Assembly: GCF_028994775.1 (NCBI RefSeq)
Contig: NZ_JAJQMN010000004.1
Location: 372,001-436,000 of the forward strand
DNA length: 64,000 bases
Source: Promicromonospora iranensis
Lineage (GTDB): Bacteria; Actinomycetota; Actinomycetes; Actinomycetales; Cellulomonadaceae
Direction: 5' to 3'
Below, one piece after another: positions 37,336-45,995 of this stretch. Within the stretch, counting starts at the first letter, position 1, and each line of letters begins with the position of its first letter. The notes below the pieces were generated by a model. The model searched no databases and was not told the DNA's origin. It saw nothing but the letters and a program-made list of their open reading frames with translations. Position numbers and translations under genes: made by a program.

Positions 37336-37426
37336 CGGGGCACAGCAATTTCACCCGGTACGGCGGGTCCGCTCCACTGGGGCCGCCGACGCCGTCGGCC
37401 CGTAACCGCAGACGGAAGGCATCACC

Positions 37427-38053
37427 GTGAACCGTGCACGTTCCGCCACCTCCCTGACCCGACCCCTGCTCACCGCCCTCGCGGCCCTGGCGCTCGCCGC
37501 CGGGTTCCTCGTCGCCGCCCCGAGCGCCGTCCTGCCGCAGGCGCAGGCCCACGGTTGGATCACCAGCCCGCCGAGCCGCGCGGACCACTGCGCCACGGGC
37601 ACCGTGAGCTTCGACTGCGGCAGTCTCCAGTACGAGCCGCAGAGCGTCGAGGCGCCCAAGGGTTCGACGCAGTGCTCGGGCGGCAGCGGCTTCACCGTCG
37701 TCGACGACGACTCGCTCCCCTGGCCGCGCACGACCGTCGGCAGCGACACGACCTTCCGCTGGCAGATCACGGCCCGGCACCGCACGGCCACCTGGGAGTA
37801 CTTCGTGGACGGCCAGCTCGTCAAGACCGTGGACGACGGCGGCGCCCAGCCCGGCGCGACCGTCGAGCACACGCTGACCGGCCTTCCCGCCGGTGACCAC
37901 ACCATCCTGGCCCGCTGGAACATCGCCGACACCGTGAACGCCTTCTACCAGTGCGTCGACGTCACGGTGACGGGTGCGGCGGCGGCGCCGTCGCAGACCG
38001 CTGCCGACCTGGCGCCGGCCGTGCGCGTCGGGGCCGGGCCGAGCGCCGTCTGA
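37427..38053 (+). CDS. Lytic polysaccharide monooxygenase, AA10, copy 2
   Basis: 208 residues from GTG 37427 (GGAAGG upstream). Signal peptide ends PQAQA-HGW; His42 and His118 are the copper brace and Phe173 (NAFYQCVDV) the axial residue, at the same numbers as copy 1. Closely similar along the whole length, so a tandem duplication. The two differ in the loop around residues 54-75 and in the tail. Likely secreted and co-expressed from a matched promoter on chitin-like substrates. Confidence 0.93.
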   Translation: MNRARSATSLTRPLLTALAALALAAGFLVAAPSAVLPQAQAHGWITSPPSRADHCATGTVSFDCGSLQYEPQSVEAPKGSTQCSGGSGFTVVDDDSLPWPRTTVGSDTTFRWQITARHRTATWEYFVDGQLVKTVDDGGAQPGATVEHTLTGLPAGDHTILARWNIADTVNAFYQCVDVTVTGAAAAPSQTAADLAPAVRVGAGPSAV

Positions 38054-38073
38054 CCCGAGGGACCGCACCACCC

Positions 38074-38119
38074 GGAGGCCGAGTGCCCGACGCCGATGCG
38101 CGCCGGGCACTCGGCCTCC
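38074..38119 (+). terminator. Terminator of LPMO gene 2
   Basis: Perfect 16-bp arms 38074-38089 and 38104-38119 around a 14-nt centre, 20 bp after the stop. Confidence 0.8.
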
Positions 38120-38275
38120 CGCGTGGCCGCCGACGCCGCCGACGACGCCGCCTCCGCGAGCGCCGTCCGACCACCCTCCCGCCGCCGAGCCGGCCGGCGT
38201 TGCGATGTTGTCCAGTACCCCGCGGTACGACGAATCAGGAGCACTTTTTCACCCGCTCTATGGGACGATGGAGTG

Positions 38276-39106
38276 GTGTCGAACGCGCTCGTCGGCATCA
38301 GACCGACGCCCGTCGAAGTGCCGTCCGTCGTACACGCCTTGGCCAACAGGCTGCGGTCCCGGGCGACGGTCGTACCGGTGTGGCGCAACGAGTACGGCGG
38401 CCTCACCGTCCGGCTCGAGGAGACGTGCGCGAGCCGGAGCTCGTACCTCAAGTGGGTGCCCGACGGCGCCCCGTGTCCCGACCCGCTCGCCGAGGCCGAC
38501 CGCCTGCTCTGGGCCGCCTCGTTCACCCCGGTCCCCCGCGTCCTGGACGCCGGCCGCGACGTCCGGGGCTCGTGGCTGCTCACGGCGGCGGTCGAGATCG
38601 GCGGCACGGTGGCGACGTCGGCCATCGAGCCCCGCTGGCGCCGCCTGGCCGAGCGTGCGGCCGTGGCGATCGGCATCGGCCTGCGCCGCTTCCACGAGAC
38701 GCTGCCCACCGACACCTGCCCGTTCGTCCGCACCGCCGAGACCCGCGTGGCGGCCCTGACGGCGGCGCCGACCGCTCCGCTCGGCACCGCGGAGCGCGCG
38801 ACGACCCCGCTCCCCCTCGAGTCCCCGCCACCGGTCGACCGGGCGGTCGTCTGCCACGGTGACGCCACGGTGCCGAACACCCTCCTCGACCACGTGGGCC
38901 GGTTCGTGGCGCATGTCGACGTCGGAGACATGGGGGTCGCGGACCGCTGGTCCGACATCGCGGTGACCACGCGGAGCGTCACGCGCCGCTACGGCCCCGG
39001 GCTGGAACCGCTGGTGCTCGCCGCCTACGGTGTTGCGCCGGACCACGAACGCACCACGTACTACCGCGCGCTGTGGGACGCCGAGGAGGCGCGCCGCCCG
39101 TCGTAG
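38276..39106 (+). CDS. APH(3')-type phosphotransferase, copy 1
   Basis: 276 residues from GTG 38276 (GTG 38273 also possible). Kinase-like fold: VWRNEYGGLTVRLEE, Lys in SSYLKWVP, ADRLLWAASFTPVPRVLD, catalytic VVCHGDATVPNTLLD (Brenner motif), HVDVGDMGVADRWSD (metal DxG region). A close relative lies at 40524. The last 46 bp overlap the convergent membrane gene. May confer aminoglycoside resistance or phosphorylate another sugar; not certain. Confidence 0.82.
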   Translation: MSNALVGIRPTPVEVPSVVHALANRLRSRATVVPVWRNEYGGLTVRLEETCASRSSYLKWVPDGAPCPDPLAEADRLLWAASFTPVPRVLDAGRDVRGSWLLTAAVEIGGTVATSAIEPRWRRLAERAAVAIGIGLRRFHETLPTDTCPFVRTAETRVAALTAAPTAPLGTAERATTPLPLESPPPVDRAVVCHGDATVPNTLLDHVGRFVAHVDVGDMGVADRWSDIAVTTRSVTRRYGPGLEPLVLAAYGVAPDHERTTYYRALWDAEEARRPS

Positions 39107-40350
39107 ACGCGGTGCATCAGCAGCTCGATGGGCCCGCGTGGCCACCGCCGCAGCCAGAGCGGCGCCAGGATCATCAGCGCGAGCGAGATGCCCGCCCAGA
39201 TGGCCACCGCCTGCCAGGGTCCGCCACCGGCGAGCCCCAGACCCCAGTCGTAGCAGAGCGCCGAGGCCAGCACGTTCTGCAGCACGTAGCACGACAGCGC
39301 CGTCCGCCCGACGCCCTCGACACCGCGGCGGAGCAGGGCCCCCGGTCCACGGCCCGCGGCCTGCGCCGCCCCTTGCGGGCGCGCCTCGGTCCGCGTCTGG
39401 GCCCTGCTGACGAGCGTGGTGCCCAGCGCCAGGATGCCGAGGGCCACCAGCGGCGGGACCAGGTACCGGTCCACGAGGAACCAGTCCGGCCCGGCCCACG
39501 CGGTCAGCGCGTTGAGCGGCACGCCCACACCCAGGCCCACCCACGCGAGCCGACGGCGCAGGCGCGATCCGCCCTCGGTCGTCGTGAACAGGCCCGCGCG
39601 CACCAGCCGTGAACCCACCAGGAAGAGGACGGTCGCCGACGGCACGATCAGGATCAGCTCGATCCGGAACACCTCCATGTGCGCGAGCCGCAGCAGCACC
39701 TGATCGAACCAGCTGGTCGTCGACAGGGTCGCGGTGTCGGCCTGGGCACCGGCCGCCTCGGCCCCGCCGGTCCCGTCCGACCCGCCGGTCCCGTCCGACC
39801 CGCCGGTGGCGACGAGCAGCGCCGTGACACCGACGATCCCGGCCACGAACACCCCCGCCAGCGCCCCGCCCCAGGCGCGCACCACCCGGTCGCTCCGCCC
39901 GATCAGGTAGGCGGCCAGCACGGACGCGATCGCGTAGCCCATCAGGACGTCGAACTCGAAGACGAGCACGTAGTGCAGCAGGCCCTCGACGAACAGGATC
40001 CCGGCGCGCAGCACGTACCGGCCCGGCCACGGCATGCCACGACGGACCATCGACCGGTACTGGAGCTCGAGGCCGACCCCGAACAGCAGGGTGAGCAGCC
40101 CGAGGAACTTCCCGTTGGCCAGCGCCTGCAGCACCCGCTGCACCGGGTCCGCGGTGGCGAAGCCGTCGGAGATCCACTCCGCGGGGCCGCCGGGCGTGGT
40201 GAAGATCCAGATGTTGCTGGCGAGCGTGCCGATGATCGCCACCCCGCGCAGCACGTCGAGCGCGGCGATCCGGCCTCCGGTGCTCGTGGGCGTGGCCGCC
40301 GGCTCCGACGTCGGCGCGGGTGACGTGCTCGGTGGTGTGTTGGCAGGCAT
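39061..40350 (-). CDS. DUF418 membrane protein
   Basis: 429 residues from ATG 40350 with GAGGG upstream. N terminus ALDVLRGVAIIGTLASNIWIF and C terminus LSCYVLQNVLASALCYDWGL, LWLRRWPRGPIELLMHRVYDG mark DUF418. About ten membrane helices; related to acyltransferase-like membrane proteins. A doubled 18-bp unit gives GGSDGTGGSDGTGG near residue 190. It sits between two APH(3')-like genes. Confidence 0.82.
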   Translation of the reverse strand: MPANTPPSTSPAPTSEPAATPTSTGGRIAALDVLRGVAIIGTLASNIWIFTTPGGPAEWISDGFATADPVQRVLQALANGKFLGLLTLLFGVGLELQYRSMVRRGMPWPGRYVLRAGILFVEGLLHYVLVFEFDVLMGYAIASVLAAYLIGRSDRVVRAWGGALAGVFVAGIVGVTALLVATGGSDGTGGSDGTGGAEAAGAQADTATLSTTSWFDQVLLRLAHMEVFRIELILIVPSATVLFLVGSRLVRAGLFTTTEGGSRLRRRLAWVGLGVGVPLNALTAWAGPDWFLVDRYLVPPLVALGILALGTTLVSRAQTRTEARPQGAAQAAGRGPGALLRRGVEGVGRTALSCYVLQNVLASALCYDWGLGLAGGGPWQAVAIWAGISLALMILAPLWLRRWPRGPIELLMHRVYDGRRASSASHSAR

Positions 40351-40523
40351 GGCCTGACCCTCGCGCGGCCGGGTCGCCGCGTCGTCGGCCGGACGGGCGA
40401 TCTCGCACTGGGGGGTGTACATCGTTCGGAGGACGCGGGCGCACCCCACCCTGTGCGCCCGCTCCGGTTCCGCCCCCGGAAAACGCGTCGTGGCCCCGGC
40501 ACCGGGTCTGGCACGCTGGCGCC

Positions 40524-41336
40524 ATGACGATCCCCACCGACGCGATCCCCGTCCCCGACGTCGTGCGGGAGCTCGCCGGCGAAGGCGTCGTCACGCCGGT
40601 CTGGAGCAACGAGCTGGGTGGCCTCACGTTCCGTGTCGACCCCCGTGTCGACCCCCGTGTCGACCCCCGAGCGACGCACAGGAACGCCTACTTCGTGAAG
40701 TGGGCGCCGCGCACCGAACGGGCCACCATCGAAGGTGTCGACCTCGCCGACGAGGCGGCACGGATGCGGTGGGCAGCGCCCTACACGCCGGTTCCGCACG
40801 TGCTCGAGGTCGGCGCCGACGAGCAGGCGGAGTGGCTGGCGACGGAAGCGATCGAGGCGCGCTCCGCCGTCGACCCCCGCTGGCTGGGCGAGCCCGAGAC
40901 CGCCGCCCGCGCGATCGGGGCCGGGATGCGCGCGCTCCACGACGCGCTCCCCATCGACGAGTGCCCCTGGTCCTGGAGCATCGGCGACCGGATCGCCGTC
41001 GCCGAGGCCCGGGCCGCGGGCGGCCACCCGTCCGACGGCTGGTCGGCCGAGGCACGTGCCCGCCTCGACGACGCCCCGGACCACGACCGGCTCGTCGTCT
41101 GCCACGGCGACGCCTGCGCACCCAACACCCTGCTGTCCGACGACGGCAGCTGGGCGGGTCACGTCGACCTGGGCGCGCTCGGTGTCGCCGACCGCTGGGC
41201 CGACCTGTCGATCGCGACCTACAGCCTGGGCTGGAACTACGGCCCCGGCTACGACCACCTCGTCTACGAGGCGTACGGGATCGACGAGGACCGGGACCGG
41301 GTCGCCTACTACCGGCTCCTGTGGGACCTGGGCTGA
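40524..41336 (+). CDS. APH(3')-type phosphotransferase, copy 2
   Basis: 270 residues, ATG 40524. Same plan as the gene at 38276: VWSNELGGLTFRV, FVKWAPRT, AARMRWAAPYTPVPHVLE, VVCHGDACAPNTLL, GHVDLGALGVADRWADLSI. VADRWADL is characteristic of APH(3') enzymes. A 12-bp unit (40633-40668), repeated three times, inserts RVDP three times in the N lobe. Probably an aminoglycoside 3'-phosphotransferase or a relative with another substrate. Confidence 0.85.
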   Translation: MTIPTDAIPVPDVVRELAGEGVVTPVWSNELGGLTFRVDPRVDPRVDPRATHRNAYFVKWAPRTERATIEGVDLADEAARMRWAAPYTPVPHVLEVGADEQAEWLATEAIEARSAVDPRWLGEPETAARAIGAGMRALHDALPIDECPWSWSIGDRIAVAEARAAGGHPSDGWSAEARARLDDAPDHDRLVVCHGDACAPNTLLSDDGSWAGHVDLGALGVADRWADLSIATYSLGWNYGPGYDHLVYEAYGIDEDRDRVAYYRLLWDLG

Positions 41337-41401
41337 GTGCGGTGCCCGGCTGAGCGTGGGACCTGCGCCGACTGCTGGACCGGGCCGAGCGTGCGGACCC
41401 G

Positions 41402-41947
41402 CTACGCCTTCGAGTCGTGCGCCCGGCGTGCCCGGTGGGCGGCCTGGGCGTTGCGGTTGCTGCACGTGCTCGAGCAGTAGCGGCGTGAGCGGTTGCGGGA
41501 CAGGTCCAGGACCAGCCCCTCGCAGTCGCTGTCGGCGCACACCGCGAGGCGGGACAGCTCGTCATCCCTGATCACGTCGATCATCGCCATGGCGGTCTCC
41601 ACCAGGATGCGGGTGGCGAACGGAGCGTCGTCGGGCACGGCGTGGATGTGCCAGTCGACGGGCGGGTGCCGCACGAGCTGGGGCACCGCCCCGGCCGCGG
41701 ACAGCATCTCGTTCACCAGGCGCGCGGCCGGGTCGCGGTCGGCGGTCAGCAGCTCGCGCAGGCGGGGCCGGAGCGCCAGCACCTCGCTGAGCTCGGCCTG
41801 CGTGCCGTCCCGCCGTCCCGTGTAGACGTGCTTGACGAAGAACGCCTCGAGATCCGCGACCGTCGCGATCGTGACCGGTGGCTCGCCGCTGTTCACCAGC
41901 TCGACGGCCGACTGGAGGGCACCCTCGGTGTCATGAGTGAAAACCAC
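41402..41947 (-). CDS. CGNR zinc-finger protein
   Basis: 181 residues from GTG 41947, TAATGT 6 nt upstream. N-terminal ABATE-like domain (SAVELVNSG, DLEAFFV, LRPRLRELLTA) and C-terminal zinc finger (VCADSDCEGLVLDLSRNRSRRYCSSTCSNR) with Cys-x4-Cys and Cys-x3-Cys; the name-giving CGNR reads CSNR here. Putative transcription regulator. Divergent from the EamA transporter, 38 bp apart, so it may control it. Confidence 0.88.
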   Translation of the reverse strand: MVFTHDTEGALQSAVELVNSGEPPVTIATVADLEAFFVKHVYTGRRDGTQAELSEVLALRPRLRELLTADRDPAARLVNEMLSAAGAVPQLVRHPPVDWHIHAVPDDAPFATRILVETAMAMIDVIRDDELSRLAVCADSDCEGLVLDLSRNRSRRYCSSTCSNRNAQAAHRARRAHDSKA

Positions 41948-41948
41948 G

Positions 41949-41977
41949 TTGACACATTACCCCCACCCCCATACTGT
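41949..41977 (+). promoter_or_regulatory. Promoter of EamA gene
   Basis: TTGACA, 17 bp, TACTGT; near consensus. The -10 ends 8 nt before the ATG, so the mRNA is leaderless or nearly so. The -10-like box of the divergent CGNR gene (41954-41959) lies within this promoter. Confidence 0.7.
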
Positions 41978-41985
41978 CAGGACCT

Positions 41986-42996
41986 ATGAGCGCTGTGACA
42001 CCTGACGCCGGAGCGAGCACCGGTGCGCCCCTCCCGGCCACCGGCAGATCCGCCGCCGTCCGGACGCCGCCCACCCGCCGCCTGACCACCGGGCTCGTGC
42101 TCGCCGGTGTCTCCGCCGCGGCGTTCAGCCTGTCCGGGGTGTTCGCCAGCGGCCTGCTCGACACCGGCTGGAGCCCCGGCGCCATGGTGCTGGTCCGCGT
42201 CGCGCTGGCGGCGGTCGTGGTGCTCCCGCTCGGGATCATGTCGCTGCGCGGGGACTGGAGCCCCGTGCGGCGCAACCTCGGGCTCATCGGCATCTACGGC
42301 GCGGTCTCGGTGGCGGGCTGCCAGTTCGCCTACTTCTCCGCCGTGCAGTACATGCCCGTCGGCCCGGCCCTGCTCATCGAGTACACGGCACCGGCGGCCG
42401 TGGTGCTCTGGTTCTGGCTGCGGCACGGCCAGCGCCCGACGCGCGCCACCATCGCCGGCACACTCCTCGCCGCCGTCGGCCTCGTCCTCGTGCTGGACCT
42501 GGTGTCCGGCACGCAGGGCGCCGTCGATCCTCTCGGTATCGCCTGGGCGCTGGTCGCGATGCTGGCGGTCTCCACCTACTTCGTCATCAACGCCAACGCC
42601 GACACGGGCCTCCCGCCGCTCGCGCTGGCAGCGGGCGGCCTGACCACGGCCTCCCTGGCGCTGGGACTGCTCGGCGCGACGGGGATCATGCCGCTGACCT
42701 ACAGCACCGACTCGCCGGTCTACGCCGGCACGGAGGTGGCGTGGTGGCTGCCCCTGGTCGGCCTCGGCGTCGTGACAGCGGCGCTGGCCTACGTGGCCGG
42801 GATCGCCGCCGGGCGCCGGCTCGGCCCGCGGCTGTCCTCGTTCGTCGGGCTGTTCGAGGTCGTCGCGGCCATCGGGTTCGCCTGGCTGCTGCTCGGTGAG
42901 CTGCCGCGGCCGGTCCAGCTCGTGGGCGGCGTCCTGATCCTCGCCGGGGTCATCGCCGTCCAGGCCGGCGAGAAGCGGTCGGCCGCCCCGTCCTGA
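41986..42996 (+). CDS. EamA-family drug/metabolite transporter
   Basis: 336 residues. Ten membrane helices in two EamA repeats (about 35-165 and 175-320), with AYFSAVQYMPVGPALLIEYTAP and the second-repeat LFEVVAAIGFAWLLLGELP. Exports or imports small metabolites; substrate unknown. Promoter of consensus quality. Confidence 0.9.
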   Translation: MSAVTPDAGASTGAPLPATGRSAAVRTPPTRRLTTGLVLAGVSAAAFSLSGVFASGLLDTGWSPGAMVLVRVALAAVVVLPLGIMSLRGDWSPVRRNLGLIGIYGAVSVAGCQFAYFSAVQYMPVGPALLIEYTAPAAVVLWFWLRHGQRPTRATIAGTLLAAVGLVLVLDLVSGTQGAVDPLGIAWALVAMLAVSTYFVINANADTGLPPLALAAGGLTTASLALGLLGATGIMPLTYSTDSPVYAGTEVAWWLPLVGLGVVTAALAYVAGIAAGRRLGPRLSSFVGLFEVVAAIGFAWLLLGELPRPVQLVGGVLILAGVIAVQAGEKRSAAPS

Positions 42997-43019
42997 CCGC
43001 GCTTCACCCGCCTGCAAGA

Positions 43020-45812
43020 ATGGGCAGCACCATGACGGCGCCCTCCTCGACAACCTCGACCTCCGCGACAGCCTTCTCCGCCACCAGCGAGCCCAGACCG
43101 GCGTCGGCCATCCCGAAGCCCGCCGGGACACTGATCCCGTACCTGCCCGCACCCACGGGCAAGGACCCTGATCCGGACGTCCTGTTCGAGAGCTTCAGCG
43201 AGTGGGCCTCAGCGGGCGGGCGCGCGCTCTACCCGCACCAGGAGGAAGCCCTCCTGGAGGTCATGACGGGCTCCCACGTCGTCCTCGCGACGCCGACCGG
43301 CTCCGGCAAGTCGATGGTCGCGATGGGCGCGCAGTTCGCCGCCCTGGCGGCCCACCGCTCCGGACGGGGCGGGCGCACCTACTACACGGCCCCGCTGAAG
43401 GCGCTGGTCAGCGAGAAGTTCTTCGACCTGGTGGCGGCGTTCGGCTCGAAGAACGTCGGCATGATGACCGGCGACTCCGCGGTGAACCCGGACGCCCCGA
43501 TCATCTGCTGCACCGCCGAGATCCTCGCGAACGTCGCGCTCCGCCGCGGTGACAGCAGCAGCGGCAGCGGCGTGGACGCCGATGACGACGCCATCTCGCA
43601 GGTCGTCATGGACGAGTTCCACTACTACGGCGACCCCCAGCGCGGCTGGGCCTGGCAGGTCCCGCTGCTGGAGCTCACGGACACCCAGTTCATCCTCATG
43701 AGCGCCACCCTCGGCGACACGTCCCGCCTCCGTGAGGACATCGAGGAGCGCACGGGCCGTCCCGTCGCCGAGGTCGCGGGCGCCGAGCGCCCGGTGCCGC
43801 TCACGTTCTCCTACGTGGTCGAGCCGCTCACCGACGTCATCCAGGAGCTCGTCACGACCCACCGCGCCCCGGTGTACGTGGTCCACTTCACGCAGAAGGA
43901 CGCCGTCGACCGGGCGCAGTCCATGCTGTCGATGAATGTCTCCTCGAAGGCGGAGAAGGAGGCGATCATCGCGGAGATGGGCGCCTTCCGGTTCGGCACG
44001 GGGTTCGGCAAGACGCTCAGCAAGTTCCTGCGGCACGGCGTCGGCGTGCACCACGCCGGCATGCTGCCGAAGTACCGCCGGCTCGTGGAGCGCCTCACCC
44101 AGAAGGGCCTGCTCAAGGTCGTGTGCGGCACGGACACCCTGGGCGTCGGCATCAACGTGCCGATCCGCACGGTGCTCCTGACCAGCCTCGTGAAGTTCGA
44201 CGGCGAGCGCATGCGCCACCTGAGCGCGCGCGAGTTCCACCAGATCGCGGGCCGCGCGGGCCGCGCCGGGTACGACACCGTGGGCGAGGTGCTCGTCATG
44301 GCGCCCGAGCACGTCATCGAGAACCGGAAGATCCTGGCGAAGGCGGGCGACGACCCGAAGAAGCTCAAGAAGATCGTCCGCAAGAAGGCGCCGTCGGGCT
44401 CCGTGAACTGGACGGACGCGACCTTCGAGCGCCTGCGCGACGCCGACCCCGAACCACTCGTGTCCCAGTTCCGCGTGAACCACGCGATGGTGCTGAACGT
44501 CCTGGCCCGCGCCTCGGTCCGCTCCGCCGGTCACGGCCCGTCGGGCTCGGCCACGGGTATCGACCCGGTGGACGCGATGCGCCACCTCCTGACGGCCAAC
44601 CACGACACGGAGACGCAGCAGGCCGAGCACGTGCGCCAGGCGTTCCGGATCTACCGTTCCCTGCGGATCGCGGGCGTGGTGGAGAAGGTCCGGGTGCCCG
44701 ACGCCGACGGCCGGCTCCGGCCGTCGGCCCGTCTCATGGTGGACCTCCCCCGCGACTTCGCCCTGAACCAGCCGCTCTCGCCGTTCGCCCTGGCGGCCAT
44801 GGACCTGCTCGACGTCGAGAGCGCGACGCACGCGCTCGACGTCGTCTCCGTCATCGAGGCCACGCTCGACGACCCCCGCCAGGTGCTCATGGGCCAGCAG
44901 AACCGCGCGCGCGGCGAGGCGGTCGCCGCGATGAAGGCCGAGGGCCTCGAGTACGAGGAGCGTATGGAGCTGCTCGAGGAGGTCACGTGGCCCAAGCCGC
45001 TGGCCGATCTCCTGGAGCCCGCGTTCCAGACCTACCGACGCACCAACCCCTGGGTGGCGGACGCCGAGCTCTCCCCCAAGTCGGTGGTACGCGACATGGT
45101 CGAGAAGGCCATGACGTTCGCCGAGATCGTGAGCGTGTACGGGCTGGAGCGCACCGAGGGCGTGGTGCTGCGCTACCTCGCCGACGCCTACCGGGCCGTG
45201 CGCCAGGTGGTCCCCGACGAGCACCGCACCGAAGAGGTGCAGGAGATCATCGAGTGGCTCGGCGAGCTCGTACGCGGCGTCGACTCGTCGTTGCTCGACG
45301 AGTGGGAGCGCTTGGCCAACCCCGTGGACGACGATGCCGACCTCGTGACGAACGGCGAGCTGGCCGACGCCGGAGCCGAGGCCCCCGCCCGCCCCGTCAC
45401 CGGCAACCCGCGGGCGTTCCGCCGGCTGATCCGTAACGCGATGTTCCGCCGCGTCGAGCTGATCGCGCGCGAGTCCTACGGCGCGCTGGCCGCGTTGGGC
45501 GGCGGCTGGGACGCGGACGCCTGGGCCGACGCCCTGGACCCGCTGTTCGAGGAGCAGGGTGACGACGCCGTCGGCATCGGCCCCGAGGCGCGGTCGGCCG
45601 CCCTGCTGACGATCCTCGAGCCGGGCGCCGAGCTGCCGGGCAGCGCCGGCGGGGACGCCGCACGCGTCGAGCCCGGAACCTGGTGGGTGCGGCAGGTGCT
45701 CGACGACGCCGACAGCAACCGCGACTGGGCCTTCACCGCACAGATCGACCTGGCGGCGAGCGACGAGGCGGGCGAGGTCGTGCTCACGGTGCTCGGCGTC
45801 GGTCAGATCTAG
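43020..45812 (+). CDS. DEAD/DEAH-box helicase with DUF3516
   Basis: 930 residues. Walker A ATPTGSGKSM (about 90-99), box II DEFHYYG, motif III SATLGD, motif VI HQIAGRAGRAGYD. The C-terminal half (about 530-860) is the DUF3516 region. Ski2-like RNA or DNA helicase of actinobacteria; partner and substrate unknown. ATG 43020 is chosen; 43032 is an alternative. It follows the EamA gene by 23 bp and is probably co-transcribed with it. Confidence 0.9.
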   Translation: MGSTMTAPSSTTSTSATAFSATSEPRPASAIPKPAGTLIPYLPAPTGKDPDPDVLFESFSEWASAGGRALYPHQEEALLEVMTGSHVVLATPTGSGKSMVAMGAQFAALAAHRSGRGGRTYYTAPLKALVSEKFFDLVAAFGSKNVGMMTGDSAVNPDAPIICCTAEILANVALRRGDSSSGSGVDADDDAISQVVMDEFHYYGDPQRGWAWQVPLLELTDTQFILMSATLGDTSRLREDIEERTGRPVAEVAGAERPVPLTFSYVVEPLTDVIQELVTTHRAPVYVVHFTQKDAVDRAQSMLSMNVSSKAEKEAIIAEMGAFRFGTGFGKTLSKFLRHGVGVHHAGMLPKYRRLVERLTQKGLLKVVCGTDTLGVGINVPIRTVLLTSLVKFDGERMRHLSAREFHQIAGRAGRAGYDTVGEVLVMAPEHVIENRKILAKAGDDPKKLKKIVRKKAPSGSVNWTDATFERLRDADPEPLVSQFRVNHAMVLNVLARASVRSAGHGPSGSATGIDPVDAMRHLLTANHDTETQQAEHVRQAFRIYRSLRIAGVVEKVRVPDADGRLRPSARLMVDLPRDFALNQPLSPFALAAMDLLDVESATHALDVVSVIEATLDDPRQVLMGQQNRARGEAVAAMKAEGLEYEERMELLEEVTWPKPLADLLEPAFQTYRRTNPWVADAELSPKSVVRDMVEKAMTFAEIVSVYGLERTEGVVLRYLADAYRAVRQVVPDEHRTEEVQEIIEWLGELVRGVDSSLLDEWERLANPVDDDADLVTNGELADAGAEAPARPVTGNPRAFRRLIRNAMFRRVELIARESYGALAALGGGWDADAWADALDPLFEEQGDDAVGIGPEARSAALLTILEPGAELPGSAGGDAARVEPGTWWVRQVLDDADSNRDWAFTAQIDLAASDEAGEVVLTVLGVGQI

Positions 45813-45838
45813 GACCCACCCCACCGCCCTCACACCAC

Positions 45839-45871
45839 GGACGCCCGGTCATCCCGAGGACCGGGGCGTCC
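45839..45871 (+). terminator. Terminator of helicase gene
   Basis: GGACGCCCGGTC and GACCGGGGCGTCC pair with one bulge, 27 bp after the stop. Confidence 0.65.
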
Positions 45872-45906
45872 GGCCGCTCCCCGCGCGCGAATTAGATTTG
45901 CCACTC

Positions 45907-45936
45907 GTTTACCTTTTTACTCCATTGGCGTAAACT
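45907..45936 (+). promoter_or_regulatory. AT-rich promoter with dyad, SGNH gene
   Basis: TTTACC (45908-45913), 17 bp, TAAACT (45931-45936). The same bases form an inverted pair GTTTAC-N17-GTAAAC, so a dimeric regulator could cover the promoter. Unusually AT-rich for this DNA. Confidence 0.55.
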
Positions 45937-45995
45937 TCCTTTATTAGAGTTCCGGTCAGCAGCGCCACCAGCGCTGCCTGGACACAGGAGTGCCA

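Noticed and set aside
43209-45833. An 874-residue open frame antisense to the helicase gene
   Set aside because: It mirrors the codon pattern of the helicase on the other strand (high-GC third positions), has no domain or start signal, and the sense protein has all helicase motifs.
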